Shown here in pieces: positions 12,172 through 25,319 of a stretch of 64,000 bases of DNA. The first letter of the stretch is position 1, and the number at the start of each line of letters is the position of its first letter. The notes beneath the pieces are model-generated. The model searched no databases. It was not told where the DNA came from and saw only the letters and a list, made by a program, of their open reading frames with translations. Position numbers and translations under genes: made by a program. The DNA is from Lathyrus oleraceus (Eukaryota; Streptophyta; Magnoliopsida; Fabales; Fabaceae), in assembly GCF_024323335.1 (NCBI RefSeq), contig NC_066583.1, positions 410,638,031 through 410,702,030 of the forward strand. The letters are read 5' to 3'.

Positions 12172-15100
12172 TTTGAGAACGGGTTACGTCCCGAGATCAA
12201 GCAGGCTATTGGGTATCAGCGAATTAGACTGTTTTCTGACTTGGTCGACTGTTGCAGGATTTTTGAACAGGATACCAAGGCCTTAGCAGAGAGCTATCAG
12301 CAGAGGGTTGATAGGAAAGGCAAGAATCAGAATGATCGTGGGAAGCCGTATGCAGCTGGCAAAGGTTTCCAGAGACAGAGTGGGATGAAGAGACCTAGTG
12401 GGGGAGACTCCAGTGCCCCTGCTAAGTGTTACAGATGTGGTCAGGCGGGACATCGTTTCCATGAGTGTACCAATACTGAGAAGAAGTGTTTCAAGTGTGG
12501 CAAAGGTGGTCACTTGGCTGCAGAGTGCCGGTTGAAGACTATGACTTGTTTCAACTGTGGAGAGGTGGGTCATATCAGTCCACAGTGTCCTAAGCCGAAG
12601 AAAGAGAACCAGTCGGGAGGCAAGGTCTTTGCTTTATCGGGTTCTGCGACTTCTGCAGATGATCGTTTGATCCGAGGTACGTGTTATATTAATGGCTTTC
12701 CTCTTGTAGCTATTATTGACACAGGTGCGACTCATTCCTTTATATCTTTGGATTGTGCTGTGAAACTTAAATTAGAGATATCTGAGATGCATGGGAGTAT
12801 GGTGATTGATACTCCTGCGAAGGGTTCAGTGACTACTACTTCAGTTTGTTTAAATTGTCCTTTGAGTATTTTTGGTAGAGACTTTGGGATGGACCTCGTG
12901 TGTCTTCCACTAGTGCAGATTGATGTTATCCTGGGTATGAACTGGTTGGTGTTTAACCGAGTTTATATCAACTGTTTTGATAAGACTGTGATCTTTCCTG
13001 AGATTGAGGAAGGAAAGAGTTTGTTTCTATCAGCAAGGCAAGTGAATGAGGCAGTAGCAGATGGGGCAGAGTTGTTTATGCTGTTAGCGACTTTGGAGGC
13101 TAAAGATAAACTGGTGATTTGCGATCTAGCCGTGGTCTGTGATTTTCCTGATGTGTTTCCAGAAGAAGTGAATGAATTACCGCCAGAGCGTGAAGTTGAG
13201 TTCTCGATTGATTTGGTACCTGGTACTAGGCTGATATCGATGGCTCCGTACCGTATGTCTGCTGTTGAGTTAACTGAATTGAAAAGTCAGTTGGAAGATC
13301 TGTTGGATAAGAAATTTATTCGTCCGAGTGTGTCGCCGTGGGGCGCACCAGTGTTATTGGTTAAGAAGAAAGAAGGTACTATGAGGTTGTGTGTGGACTA
13401 CAGGCAACTGAATAAAGTGATGATCAAGAATCGGTATCCTTTGCCGAGGATTGATAATTTGATGGATCAGTTGGTTGGTGCGAGTGTGTTCAGCAAAATA
13501 GATTTGAGATCGGGGTATCATCAGATACGTGTGAAAACTGAGGATATTCAGAAGACTGCTTTCAGAACAAGGTATGGACATTATGAGTATTCTGTAATGC
13601 CTTTTGGTGTGACTAATGCGCCTGGGGTATTTATGGAGTATATGAATAGGATTTTCCATCCGTACCTAGACAAGTTTGTTGTGGTGTTTATTGACGATAT
13701 TTTGGTGTATTCGAAATCTGAAGAAGAGCATGCTGAACATTTGAGAGTGGTTTTAGGAGTTCTACGAGAAAAGAAGTTATTTGCTACACTGTCCAAGTGT
13801 GACTTTTGGTTAGAAGAGGTTAGTTTTCTTGGTCATGTGGTTTCAAGAGGTGGTGTTGCTGTTGATCCTTCTAAGATAGAAGCGGTATCTAAGTGGGAAG
13901 CTCCGAAGTCAGTTTCTGAGATAAGGAGTTTTCTTGGACTTGCAGGTTATTATAGGAAATTCATTGAGGGATTTTCTAAGTTGGCGTTATCGTTAACGAT
14001 GTTGACTAGAAAGGGGCAAGCATTTGTTTGGGATTCAAAATGTGAAGAAGGTTTCCAAGAGTTAAAGAGAAGGTTAACTACTGCTCCTATTTTGATATTA
14101 CCAAGTCCATCGGAACCATTTGAGGTTTACTGTGATGCTTCATTGTTGGGTTTGGGTGGTGTTTTGATGCAGAATAAGCAGGTTGTAGTTTATGCTTCGA
14201 GACAACTGAAGGTTCATGAGAGGAACTATCCGACACACGATTTAGAGTTGGCAGCTGTGGTATTTGTTCTGAAGTTATGGAGGCATTACTTGTACGGGTC
14301 AAGATTTGAGGTTTTCAGTGACCATAAAAGTTTAAAGTATTTGTTTGATCAAAAAGAGCTGAATATGAGACAGAGGAGATGGTTAGAGTTTCTGAAGGAT
14401 TATGACTTTGGTTTGAATTACCATCCGGGTAAAGCAAACGTAGTGGCTGATGCATTGAGTCGGAAATCATTGCATATGTCCATGTTAATGGTTAAGGAAT
14501 TGGATTTAATTGAGCAGTTTAGAGACTTGAGTTTGGTGTGTGAGAGTACTCACAATAGTGTTAAATTGGGAATGTTGAAGTTAACGAGTGGTATTCTGGA
14601 TGGGATTAGAGAGGGTCAGAAATCCGATGTGCTTTTGGTTGATAAGTTGACTCTAGTGAATCAAGGTCAAGGTGGTGAATTCAGAGTTGATGAGAATGGT
14701 GTTTTGAAATTTGGTAATCGGGTGTGTATTCCGGATGTTACCGAACTTAAGAAGAGTATTCTTGAGGAAGGACATCGTAGTGGCCTGCGTATTCATCCTG
14801 GGGCTACGAAGATGTATCATGATTTGAAAAAGTTATTTTGGTGGCCGGGAATGAAAAGAGAAATTGCGAGTTTTGTTTATTCTTGTTTGACTTGTCAGAA
14901 GTCAAAGATTGAGCATCAGAAGCCGTCTGGGCTAATGCAACCGTTGGCTATTCCAGAGTGGAAGTGGGATAGTATCAGTATGGATTTTGTTTCTGGTTTA
15001 CCGAGGACAATTAAGAATTTTGAAGCTATTTGGATGATTGTTGACAGATTGACAAAATCGACTCATTTCATTCCGATCAGAATGGATTATCCGTTAGAGA

Positions 15101-16020
15101 GATTAGCTGAGTTGTATATTGAGAAAATTGTAAGTTTGCATGGTATTCCGTCGAGTATTGTCTCGGACAGAGATCCTAGATTTACATCGAAGTTCTGGGA
15201 AGGTTTGCAGAGGGCTTTGGGAACTAAGCTGAGATTGAGTTCTGCATATCATCCGCAGACTGATGGTCAGACTGAGAGGACGATTCAGTCACTGGAGGAT
15301 CTTTTGAGGGCTTGTGTTTTGGAAAAGGGAGGTGCCTGGGATTGTTATTTACCTTTGATTGAGTTTACCTACAACAATAGTTTTCATTCGAGCATTGGTA
15401 TGGCACCGTTTGAAGCTTTGTATGGTAGGAGATGTCGGACACCTTTATGTTGGTATGAGTCCGGTGAGAGTGCTGTGGTTGGACCGGAGATTGTTCAACA
15501 AACTACGGAAAAGATTAAGATGATTCAGGAGAAGATGAGGATTGCTCAGAGTCGTCAGAAGAGTTATCACGACAAGAGGAGGAAGTCACTTGAGTTTCAA
15601 GAGGGAGATCATGTGTTTCTTCGTGTTACTCCGATAACTGGGGTTGGTCGAGCTTTGAAGTCGAAGAAGTTGACACCTCGATTTATTGGTCCTTATCAGA
15701 TTTTGGAGAGGATAGGGGAGGTAGCCTATCGTATCGCTTTACCGCCGTCACTTGCGAATTTGCATGAGGTTTTTCATGTGTCTCAGTTGAGGAGGTACAT
15801 TCCTGATCCGTCGCATGTGGTCCAAGTAGATGATGTACAGGTGAGAGATAACCTGACTGTTGAAACATCACCTATGAGGATCGAGGATCGAGAGTTGAAG
15901 CAGTTACGGGGTAAAGAGATTGCTTTGGTAAAAGTAGCTTGGGGAGGACCAGCAGGTGGCAATGTGACTTGGGAACTTGAGAGTCAGATGAAGGAGTCTT
16001 ATCCGGAGTTATTCGCTTGA
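12172..16020 (+). CDS. Gag C-terminus and Pol of the chromovirus (PR-RT-RH-IN-chromodomain)
   Basis: Open stretch with its first ATG at 12241 (1,259 aa from there; residue numbers count from that Met). Three CCHC zinc knuckles: 63-76, 83-96 and 103-116. Aspartic protease [10 protein letters not shown] at 160-169. [10 protein letters not shown] from 384, [10 protein letters not shown] near 420, catalytic FIDD at 483-486. RNase H acidic residues: YCDAS near 632, FSDHKS near 694 and ADALS near 737. Integrase: HHCC residues H845, H852, C882 and C885, and catalytic D915, D976 and E1012. GPY/F motif near 1150. Chromodomain about 1213-1257, ending KESYPELF. All catalytic residues are present. Together these functions mature the particle, make cDNA from a tRNA-primed template and integrate it in the nucleus. 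Translation should depend on getting past the upstream TAG. Confidence 0.93.
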   Translation, partial: FENGLRPEIKQAIGYQRIRLFSDLVDCCRIFEQDTKALAESYQQRVDRKGKNQNDRGKPYAAGKGFQRQSGMKRPSGGDSSAPAKCYRCGQAGHRFHECTNTEKKCFKCGKGGHLAAECRLKTMTCFNCGEVGHISPQCPKPKKENQSGGKVFALSGSATSADDRLIRGTCYINGFPLVAIIDTGATHSFISLDCAVKLKLEISEMHGSMVIDTPAKGSVTTTSVCLNCPLSIFGRDFGMDLVCLPLVQIDVILGMNWLVFNRVYINCFDKTVIFPEIEEGKSLFLSARQVNEAVADGAELFMLLATLEAKDKLVICDLAVVCDFPDVFPEEVNELPPEREVEFSIDLVPGTRLISMAPYRMSAVELTELKSQLEDLLDKKFIRPSVSPWGAPVLLVKKKEGTMRLCVDYRQLNKVMIKNRYPLPRIDNLMDQLVGASVFSKIDLRSGYHQIRVKTEDIQKTAFRTRYGHYEYSVMPFGVTNAPGVFMEYMNRIFHPYLDKFVVVFIDDILVYSKSEEEHAEHLRVVLGVLREKKLFATLSKCDFWLEEVSFLGHVVSRGGVAVDPSKIEAVSKWEAPKSVSEIRSFLGLAGYYRKFIEGFSKLALSLTMLTRKGQAFVWDSKCEEGFQELKRRLTTAPILILPSPSEPFEVYCDASLLGLGGVLMQNKQVVVYASRQLKVHERNYPTHDLELAAVVFVLKLWRHYLYGSRFEVFSDHKSLKYLFDQKELNMRQRRWLEFLKDYDFGLNYHPGKANVVADALSRKSLHMSMLMVKELDLIEQFRDLSLVCESTHNSVKLGMLKLTSGILDGIREGQKSDVLLVDKLTLVNQGQGGEFRVDENGVLKFGNRVCIPDVTELKKSILEEGHRSGLRIHPGATKMYHDLKKLFWWPGMKREIASFVYSCLTCQKSKIEHQKPSGLMQPLAIPEWKWDSISMDFVSGLPRTIKNFEAIWMIVDRLTKSTHFIPIRMDYPLERLAELYIEKIVSLHGIPSSIVSDRDPRFTSKFWEGLQRALGTKLRLSSAYHPQTDGQTERTIQSLEDLLRACVLEKGGAWDCYLPLIEFTYNNSFHSSIGMAPFEALYGRRCRTPLCWYESGESAVVGPEIVQQTTEKIKMIQEKMRIAQSRQKSYHDKRRKSLEFQEGDHVFLRVTPITGVGRALKSKKLTPRFIGPYQILERIGEVAYRIALPPSLANLHEVFHVSQLRRYIPDPSHVVQVDDVQVRDNLTVETSPMRIEDRELKQLRGKEIALVKVAWGGPAGGNVTWELESQMKESYPELFA

Positions 16021-16062
16021 GGTATGTTTTCGAGGACGAAAACTCTTTTAGTGGGGGAGAGT
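16021..16062 (+). promoter_or_regulatory. Chromovirus 3' spacer and polypurine tract
   Basis: Between the TGA and the 3' LTR are 42 bases ending GTGGGGGAGAGT (16051-16062). This purine run abutting TGTAAC is the plus-strand primer site. Confidence 0.9.
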
Positions 16063-17964
16063 TGTAACACCCCGATAAAATATGATAATTATTTAAATTA
16101 AGTTAATAGTATATTTATTAATTTAATTAAATAATTGGAATATTATTGGATTATTATTATTCGAATAATAAAGTTGGAATATATATAAAGAGTTCCATTT
16201 GGTAAAAAGGGTTTTTCACGTGAAAACCAGAGAAGCGACAGAAAGTGAGGAAAGGGCAAAGAGGAAGAGCAAGAGAACAAGGGTTGAAGAAGGGAAAAGC
16301 TTGAAGTTAAAGGATTTGCCGGATTAACTCAGGTAAAGGGGGTTTATCGTCGTTTAATGGGTATTATGGGTTAACATGTAATGGGTAGTAATAAGCCATT
16401 GAATTGACCCTAATTGGGATGAGGAATGCAGTAAATGGTGATGAATAAGTTATGTTAAAACTGTAATTGAATCTATATGTGGGTGAGTCGTAAATTTCTG
16501 GACGTGTAGCTTTTTACGGAATTGAAATCGGAGGTCCGGAAGTCCTCCGACGGCGAGAAATGCGGGAAATCTGCATTCTGTTTTCGTGTTAGTGCAGGAA
16601 CAGCTTTCTGTTCTGCGTTAACCGGTTAACCCAGGGTGTTAACCGGTTAACACTGTTATACTTTAGAAAAATTAATTTCTGTTCTGCGTTAACCGGTTAA
16701 CCCAGGGTGTTAACCGGTTAACACTGTTAAAAATTGCCAGAAAGCGTGTTCTGTGTTGCGTTAACCGGTTAACCCAGGGCGTTAACCGGTTAACACTGTT
16801 TGGAAAGTGGAAAATTGATATTCAAATATTGTGTACATATTTGACGTTTGGCCTATATTGGTGTATGATATAGTAGGGATCATTTCCCGTTGTTTTGAGC
16901 AGTATATGTATTAGTAGAGTGTGCTAATACTGTGATTTATTATTTGGCATGATATGAATATGATTTTGTGATAAATATGCTGATGATGTATGATGGTATG
17001 CATAATGCTGTGAATGTATCTGTTATGTATGCAATTGTGAATGGACTGTTTATGGCTTAGAGTGTGAGCATATGTCTATCTTGGATTGTTGTTGATGTTT
17101 GCATGCTAGGTGATTTAGCGTGTATAGCATGGCCTTTATTGTGGTAGCTAATTCCCATGGTGAGGAATTAGTGAGTGAGTTATTGTGGATTGTTGTTGAT
17201 GTTTGCATGCTAGGTGATTTAGCATGCACAACATAGCCCTTAGGGTGGTAGCTAATTCCCATGGTGAGGAATTAGTGAGTGAGTCACTAGGTCTCAAATG
17301 AGTGGGACTAGTGAGCTTGGTAGCCGTATTTGGATTTGATCGGTGAGGTTGAACTATGTGTTCAAGAATAGTCGGTACCGCATGCATGGAGTCTCATTGC
17401 ATAATGTATGTATGACGTATAATATGAATGGATGTATTCCAATATTATACGTGTGTTTTGTGTTGTGTTGTGTTGAGTATGATTATGAGTTGATGTTGCC
17501 GTTGTTGAACGTGTGATATGATTAGGGTGATGAAATGTGTTAATTTACTTAGCATTACATAATATTTTATAATGCTTATTATATCGATTGAGGAACTCAC
17601 CCTTACAACTATGTTTCAGGTAACGAGCAGTGATTGAGTAGAAGCTAGTGCTTGGAGTCTAGTGTAGTTCCTTAGTGGGTCATGCTCTGGTAGATGTAAC
17701 ATCGGGACGGGATGTTTTATTTTGTTTTCATTTTGGTTGTTGAACAACTTTACATGTAATGTGTTACATGGTTTGCATGATTGATTAGATCTTTATCCGC
17801 TGCGAATTGTGCAATGTTTTATTTTGATTAATCAAATGAGCATGACAAGTTATTATGGTGAATGTTGTGAAGTGTCAAGTGTGACACCCTTAAATTGCAT
17901 ATCTACTCTTATTTACATTTTGTTGAATTAATTAATTATTGGGGTATTTTAGAAGGGTGTTACA
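16063..17964 (+). mobile_element. Chromovirus 3' LTR
   Basis: 1,902 bp, TGTAACACCCC to GGTGTTACA, nearly identical to the 5' LTR. It carries the TATATAAAG box at 16182-16190 and the palindrome cluster at 16617-16794, with all six sites perfect. It is followed by the TSD AAGCA at 17965-17969. Confidence 0.95.
16617..16794 (+). repeat. Three paired GTTAACCGGTTAAC palindromes (3' LTR)
   Basis: Counterpart of the cluster in the 5' LTR, with six perfect 14-base palindromes in three pairs at the same 21-bp spacing. Confidence 0.95.
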
Positions 17965-17969
17965 AAGCA
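17965..17969. repeat. Target-site duplication AAGCA (right) of the chromovirus
   Basis: Matches 9620-9624. The host LTR resumes immediately afterwards with gatgaaatgggaagtgagg. Confidence 0.95.
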
Positions 17970-20783
17970 GATGAAATGGGAAGTGAGGGTGAGACCTCAC
18001 AGCTCTTATCCCTGGCCTGGGAGAGCTTGACTCACAATAGAAAGTTTGGGAGTTCAAAATGAGGGAACTCTTCTCCACATGACTGACACAACAAGATCTT
18101 GGGTTCTTATTCACAATGCATCAACACATGGTGTGTGAGCAAAGTGAATGACACAAATGAATAGCAGGGGATGGATTACACATCCCTTTTATCTGCCAAT
18201 TGCCTCTAAAGAGGTCTTTACCTGCTTGGCACAGCATTACACAAACACAAGCATTCCCTCTTAAGGAGGGCTTCAGACAGGTGCCTACCAATAACAGTAG
18301 GTCTTCCAGACTACATGAAGTCAAGAGATTATACCTCAGTGGTATGCAAACCACAAGCAATGCCAAGCAAGTTCAAATGACCTCAAAGCAACTTAGGCAC
18401 CTGTGGAAACATCTAAACCAATCAGTACAAAATCCAGACAAACAACCAACAGTCAATATTCAAACAGACAACCCAATCATCATCAGACAACAAGGAGTAA
18501 GCCATAAGCAAACACAAATGAAATGTCATCAAAGCCTACAAAACAAGTAGATGTTAGCCAACAACAACCAATAATCAAGCTCAAATGAAGGAGCAACATC
18601 AATCATGGAGATGCACACTTGAACCTGAAATCACAACTCAAATGGTAAGTAACAAACCACTAGGTCAAAGCCTAGGGCCAAAAGAGGATCAAAAAGTCAA
18701 AACAGAACTTCAAACTCAACACAAAGCATGTTTAATCACTCAAGAATAAGTCCTAAAAAGAACCAAAGTAAAATCAATAGGCAAGTTCATTTCATGTGCA
18801 AGATAAATCCAAGACCAATTCAAGGCATCCAAATGATCAACATGAATGAAAATTCTCAATCAAAACAGAAATAGTTCAAACAATTCTGGAAAAATTCATG
18901 AGCAATCAAGACATCCATAACATCCATCACACAAAAAATCAGAAGCATTGGACATCATTTGGCATGGCAATCACATTGTACAAATCAAACAATCAAATGT
19001 GTGACACAAATTGTCACACCAAGTTAGCACAAGCACAAAACAGAATTGGAGCATGGGAAAAATGTCAAACCAAAGCCAAAATGTTCATCAATATGTCAAG
19101 AAGCTTCACACAAAATTTCAAAGCCATTGGATCATTTTTGAGCATTTTACAATAAGATTAGCAAGGCAAGGTCACACATGCATATGTATCCAATCATCCT
19201 AGAACAAAATATTTTTTCAGCCAGGCACAACTTGTAAATTCATGCTCAGACAGAATAAGGAGCATTTTGCAAAAAATTGGGATCAAATTGGTGCATTTTT
19301 CTATTTTATATGATTTTTCTAAGTTTGGGAAAAATTTGAAGTTCAAAACATGAATAGCATGGCCAAATATGGAGGGAAAGTAAAAATAGCATGGCCATTT
19401 GAAAAGTGGTGCGCGCCAGGATCGAACCTGGTAGACTTTTAATTTTTGCGCGCTAAGCCTAAAACGATGACGTTCTGGTCTAACCCTAAGCGCTTCCCAG
19501 AAATCGTAGCTAAATCCAAGATCCGTACCAAAATCGTAGCAAAATCGTGGCTAGTTCTGGAAAATGATGATCTTCATAGGTTGAAGATGAAGATGAAGAT
19601 GATCTTCATACGAATTTCCAGAAAATCAAAAAAACTCCAGAAATCAAGAATTTTAACACCAAATGAATCATCATCACATGCACATGCAAGATCAAACAAC
19701 AATTTAACATGAATCATCATACATCCCTCAAATCGAAGGAAAGAAGAATTGACATCAAAACTCGAATCATGCATAACTTCATGTATAGTGCGCCATTTCA
19801 CTCGAATTTTATACCAGAATCATCACCAATCAAAGATCTATACAAATATCCTAATGAATTGGAGAATAAATGAGATCGAAAATCAACCTCTTGAAGAGCA
19901 GAAACTGGAATCGTGTGCTACCAAGCTCAGCAAGGCCTCAAATCTCCTCCACAATGCTTATTGAAGTGATTGATGATGAATTTGAAGCTCAAATGCACGT
20001 GAATCCAGTAGATTTTGCAAGCTCCATTGAATCTTCAAGCTTTGAGTATGGTCCAAACTGGCACGATTTACTTCGAATTCACGTCCAATTCCACTCAAAA
20101 ATGCTTCATGATCATGAATCAATCAGTAGAAATGGCTCTTGTGTGAAGAATTGCAAAATATTTTTGAGAGAAAATTTTTGATGATTTTTTAATCTAGATC
20201 TGAAAATGAATGTTAATGATGAAAACAGTTGTGATTAACAATATATAGGTCCTGCTAATGATGCTGAAATCAAGTTTAAGCCAAATGCAATTGAGATTAG
20301 CAACTTCTAAGGTGTATGTACAAAATTAGATTTTCACCTCATGCACTTCATGCATGCGTGAATAGTGCTCAACTCAGACCCAAAACCACTTAAACAAGGC
20401 CCATGCACACTTATGGATTGGTATTTTATGCATATAATCATCCAAATTGATTTTATGAAATTTCCTTTCAAAAACTTCATGAGTGAGCACATGATCATGC
20501 AAGAGAAATTCATGCCATGTAATGGATGTTTTGGAAACTACATGTTATGAGGATCAAAATGCAAAAAGTACCACCCAAATTGGAGCTTTGGTTCAAAAGT
20601 TATGCCCATTTGAACTTTCAAGCACACTTTGCCATGATTGGATCATATCTCCTCAACCACACCTTTGAAATTCATGATCTTGGACTTTTTGGAAATGGGA
20701 GAGAAAGATCTTCAACTTTCATGTTGGACAAAATTTCATTTGAAGCTTTCTTGATGATGTAAACTTGAGTTGAAGTTGGTCCA
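17970..20783 (-). mobile_element. Ogre-2 outer LTR, segment 2 (R/U3 side, truncated)
   Basis: Continues the outer LTR after the chromovirus and aligns with 21846-24669. It stops abruptly after gttggtcca, where the other two LTRs continue for about 470 bp to their TGTAGC terminus. The minus-strand TATATA box (20242-20247) and the tRNA-minihelix-like block (19407-19455) are present. It is about 2-3 percent diverged from the middle LTR by eye, for example ttttaattttt versus tttcaaatttt near 19440. Confidence 0.9.
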
Positions 20784-20800
20784 CCAACAGAGTCGCCAGC
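20784..20800 (-). other. Fossil primer-binding site between two LTRs
   Basis: The plus strand reads ccaacagagtcgccagc, whose complement is GC then TGGCGACTCTGTTGG. This is the exact start of the Ogre-2 interior (compare 33275-33291). It lies between the end of the middle LTR and the broken outer LTR, so all but about 15 bases of a second interior have been deleted. Confidence 0.9.
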
Positions 20801-23800
20801 TGTCGCATTACGCGAAAAACTGGCGGGAAAACAAAACAACAGAGCCGCCACAGTGCGTTATTTACCCCAAAGAGGGAAAAGAAACGCTCGAAGTAAACCT
20901 GGAAAAGACATGGTCCCGCGACCCGAGAAAGATGGGATCGGGAGTCGGTTATGCGAAGGGAAGGTATTAGCACCCCTACACATCCGTCGTACTCGACGGG
21001 ATCCACGCACAAAAGGAATAGAAAGAAGGTTGCTAAAGACTGCTCAAACACTATACAAGGCTGGAAGGAAACACGGAAAGACAAACGAAACGAAACTCGG
21101 CAGGATATCGCATCCTGGGCCTACGTAGTCTATCAGACACAGACATCAGAGTCGACGTAGTTCGGGACAGGGGAAACGTGCTCGCTAGGATGTCACATCC
21201 TATGCATACGTATCTTCTCTGACCGGAGAAGAATCAGAGCACTCGTAGCTCGGCTAACGCACGCCAAACAAAACACAAACAGGAAACCGACTGCCAATCG
21301 CTGGACTTATGTCAGACTCCACACAAGCAGGCAAACATGGAAACCGAATGCCAATCACTGGACTTACATCAGACTCCGAACCAACAAATACACACACAGG
21401 AAACCGACTGCCAATCGCTAGACTTATGTCAGACTCCAACACACACAAAAGGGTTGAAAAAGAAAAAGGGCGCCCGGAGAGATCAGCTCATCTCCTGCCT
21501 ACGTACCTCATCTGGTATGAGGATCAGGGCGACGTAGTTCCCCTTAACAGGGAAAGAACTTCTAACCTATCCAGAGACTGGGAAATGACAAACTAGAAGG
21601 GAGCCTGACTCGAGCCTAATAGTTATCATGTAATCCACAATGGTCCTAGGTTGAGGTTTCTATCCTAACTTGCACAGGAAGCAAACCATCTTAAGCAGCA
21701 CAATCAAACAAACAAGCACAATAAGGCAATCACACACACTATATGCAAGCAATTGGGCTCATACAGGGCTAGGCAGCAGAAAGAAGCTAACTGGAATGGG
21801 GTGTTTTTAGCTCTTAACCCTAACATTGAGAGTTAGGGTGAAGCAAATGAAATGGGAAGTGAGGGTGAGACCTCACAGCTCTTATCCCTGGCCTGGGAGA
21901 GCTTGACTCACAATAGAAAGTGTGGGAGTTCAAAATGAGGGAACTCTTCTCCACATGACTGACACAACAAGATCTTGGGTTCTTATTCACAATGCATCAA
22001 CACATGGTGTGTGAGCAAAGTGAATGACACAACTGAATAGCAGGGGATGGATTACACATCCCTTTTATCTGCCAATTGCCTCTAAAGAGGTCTTTACCTG
22101 CTTGGCACAACATTACACAAACACAAGCATTCCCTCTTAAGGAGGGCTTCAGACAGGTGCCTACCAATAACAGTAGGTCTTCCAGACTACATGAAGTCAA
22201 GAGATTATACCTCAGTGGTATGCAAACCACAAGCAATGCCAAGCAAGTTCAAATGAACTCAAAGCAACTTAGGTACCTGTGGAAACGTCTAAACCAATCA
22301 GTACGAAATCCAGAGAAACAACCAACATTCAATATTCAAACAGACAACCCAATCATCATCAGACAACAAGGAGTAAGCCATAAGCAAACACAAATGAAAT
22401 GTCATCAAAGCCTACAAAACAAGTAGATGTTAGCCAACAACAACCAATAATCAAGCTTAAATGAAGGAGCAACATCAATCATGGAGATGCACACTTGAAC
22501 CTGAAATCACAACTCAAATGGTAAGTAACAAACCACTAGGTCAAAGCCTAGGGCCAAAAGAGGATCAAAAAATCAAAACAGAACTTCAAACTCAACAAAA
22601 AGCATGTTTAATCACTCAAGAATAAGTCCTAAAAAGAACCAAAGTAAAATCAATAGGCAAGTTTATTTCATGTGCAAGATAAATCAAAGACCAATTCAAG
22701 GCATCCAAATGATCAACATGAATGAAAATTCTCAATCAAAACAGATATAGTTCAAATAATTCTGGAAAAATTCATGAACAATCAAGACATCCATAACATC
22801 CATCACACAAAATATCAGAAGCATTGGACATCATTTGGCATGGCCATCACATTGTACAAATCAAACAATCAAATGTGTGACACAAATTGTCACACCAAGT
22901 TAGCACACGCACAAAACAGAATTGGAGCATGGGAAAAATGTCAAACCAAAGCCAAAATGTTCATCAATGTGTCAAGAAGCTACACACAAAATTTCAAAGC
23001 CATTGGATCATTTTTGAGCATTTTACAATAAGATAAGCAAGGCAAGGTCACACATGCATATGTATCCAATCATCCTAGAACAAAATATTTTTCTAGCCAG
23101 GCACAACTTGTAAATTCATGCTCATAAAAAACTAGACAGAATAAGGAGCATTTTGCAAAAAATTGGGATCAAATTGGTGCATTTTTCTATTTTATATGAT
23201 TTTTCTAAGTTTGGGAAAAATTTGAAGTTCAAAACATGAATAGCATGGCCAAATATGGAGGGAAAGTAAAAATAGCATGGCCATTTGAAAAGTGGTGCGC
23301 GCCAGGATCGAACCTGGTAGACTTTCAAATTTTGCGCGCTAAGCCTAAGACGATGGCGTTTTGGTCTAACCCTAAGCGCTTCCCAGAAATCGTAGCTAAA
23401 TCCAAGATCCGTAGCAAAATCGTAGCAAAACCGTGGTAGTTCTGGAAAATGATGATCTTCATAGGTTGAAGATGAAGATGAAGATGATCTTCATACGAAT
23501 TTTCAGAAAATCAAAAAAACTCCAGAAATCAAGAAATTTAATACCAAACGAATCATCATCACATGCACATGCAAGATCAAACAACAATTTAACATGAATC
23601 ATCATACGTCACTCAAATCGAAGGAAAGAAGAATTGACATCAAAACTCGAATCATGCATAACTTCATGTATAGTGCGCCATTTCACTCGAATTTTATACC
23701 AGAATCATCACCAATCAAAGATCTATACAAATATCCTAATGAATTGGAGAATAAATGAGATCGAAAATCAACCTCTTGAAGAGCAGAAACTGGAATCGTG

Positions 23801-25136
23801 TGCTACCAAGCTCAGCAAGGCCTCAAATCTCCTCCACAGGGCTTATTGAAGTGATTGATGATGAATTTGAAGCTCAAATGCACGTGAATCCAGTAGATTT
23901 TGCAAGCTCCATTGAATCTTCAAGCTTTGAGTATGGTCCAAACTGGCACGATTTGCTTCGAATTCACGTCCAATTCCACTCAAAAATGCTTCATGATCAT
24001 GAATCAATCAGTAGAAATGGCTCTTGTGTGAAGAATTGCAAAATATTTTTGAGAGAAATTTTTTGATGATTTTTTAATCTAGATCTGAAAATGAATGTTA
24101 ATGATGAAAACAGTTGTGATTAACAATATATAGGTCCTGCTAATGATGCTGAAATCAAGTTTAAGCCAAATGCAATTGAGATTAGCAACTTCTGAGGTGT
24201 ATGTACAAAATTAGATTTTCACCTCATGCACTTCATGCATGCGTGAATAGTGCTCAACTCAGACCCAAAACCACTTAAACAAGGCCCATGCACACTTATG
24301 GATTGGTATTTTATGCATATAATCATCCAAATTGATTTTATGAAATTTCCTTTCAAAAACTTCATGAGTGAGAACATGATCATGCAAGAGAAATTCATGC
24401 CATGTAATGGATGTTTTGGAAAATACATGTTATGAGGATCAAAATGCAAAAAGAACCACCCAAATTGGAGCTTTGGTTCAAAAGTTATGCCCATTTGAAC
24501 TTTCAAGCACACGTTTCCATGATTGGATCATATCTCCTCAACCACACATTAGAAATTCATGATCTTGGACTTTTTGGAAATGGGAGAGAAAGATCTTAAA
24601 CTTTCATGTTGGACAAAATTTCATTTGAAGCTTTGTTGATGATGTAAACATGAGTTGAAGTTGGTCCAAAAACTTTCCATTTTTGGAAATTCCAAATTAT
24701 AGGTCACTTGCTATTTTGGGAAAGTCTTGACTTGACTTCAAATTCTTCAATGTGAGTGTTTGAAATGTAAAATGAGACTTGTTTGAACATGAATGAAGTA
24801 GCTTTAATCACTTCCCACCTCCAAATCCACAGTTGACTTTGCAGTTGACTTTTGTTGACTTTTGTGAGCCTCAGATGACTTGCACATGCACTAATGAGTT
24901 CTGAGCCTTCAACACTTGACCAAGCTACCTAAAAATGATCCTTGAGTCATGTAAGCTCATTGGAACCACCATAGGGCTTTCATCTCATGGAAAATGCTCT
25001 TGCTCTCTTGCACGGTTGAATCTCCTGACCAATCTTGACTGATCAGATGTAATGGACTATGCAATATGAATGCAATGTTAATGACCTAAAAATGAAATGA
25101 ATGTACAAATGGGAGGTGCAAATTTGAGGTGCTACA
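20801..25136 (-). mobile_element. Ogre-2 middle LTR (3' LTR of the retained interior)
   Basis: 4,336 bp, element sense TGTAGC to GCGACA. From 20801 to about 24750 I find only about seven differences from 33292-37240, all between about 23500 and 24300. Beyond about 24770 there are some 20 differences, including a 3-bp indel, in under 400 bp. It carries three hairpin modules (about 21118-21540), a tRNA-minihelix-like block (about 23292-23340) and a TATATA box at 24127-24132. It is preceded, in element sense, by a PPT. Confidence 0.95.
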
Positions 25137-25150
25137 ACTTCCCCTATTCA
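25137..25150 (-). promoter_or_regulatory. Ogre-2 polypurine tract
   Basis: Element sense reads TTGAATAGGGGAAGT directly before TGTAGC. The Ogre-A LTR is preceded by a comparable AAATAGGGGCATC. Confidence 0.8.
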
Positions 25151-25319
25151 ATCAACTGGGAACCTGAACGGATGAGAGCAACGGCTGTCAGACCTTCAAG
25201 GTAAACAGGGATTGAATACCGAAGAAACGTAGAAATTTGCACTCTACGGGGATCCAAGAAAGGAAAATTCACCAACGAAAGCTTCCACTGGGATCTGATA
25301 TTTATCACTGTAAAGATAC

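Larger units (their letters stand above)
11650..16020 (+). pseudogene. Chromovirus gag-pol polyprotein gene with one in-frame TAG
   Basis: One continuous frame of 1,457 codons encodes gag and pol, as in chromoviruses, where both are translated as one polyprotein. Only codon 174 (TAG, 12169-12171) interrupts it. The ATG at 11650 is the first in the frame and opens with MAGRGRDD. Residues 1-173 cover the gag capsid-like region (WFKEIERIFRVTEC, YFPEDVR, ELKQGNRSVTEYAAKF). The frame then runs without another stop to TGA at 16018-16020. The single lesion could be a recent point mutation. Stop readthrough is the alternative but has no support here. Confidence 0.9.
9625..17964 (+). mobile_element. 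Tekay/Del-type chromovirus (Ty3/gypsy), nearly complete
   Basis: An 8,340-bp element with both LTRs (9625-11525 and 16063-17964), a PBS TGGTATCAGAGC for initiator tRNA-Met, a single gag-pol frame (11650-16020), a PPT and the TSD AAGCA. Domain order is gag, three zinc knuckles, protease, RT, RNase H, integrase, GPY/F and chromodomain. This order, the C-terminal chromodomain and the roughly 1.9 kb LTRs fit the Tekay/Del clade of chromoviruses; the clade call is from motif recall and no tree was built. Integrase chromodomains of this family are known to bias insertion towards heterochromatin, and this copy indeed sits inside another retrotransposon. The only coding lesion I see is one in-frame TAG in gag. 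Confidence 0.95.

Noticed and set aside
12283..15871. Several minus-strand ORFs of 60-100 aa opposite the chromovirus pol
   Set aside because: Shadows of the strongly supported plus-strand polyprotein frame.
18200..18550. Conserved 116-aa ORF repeated at 22076 and 34567
   Set aside because: Conservation reflects three copies of the same LTR; the ORF is antisense to the element and lacks any domain.
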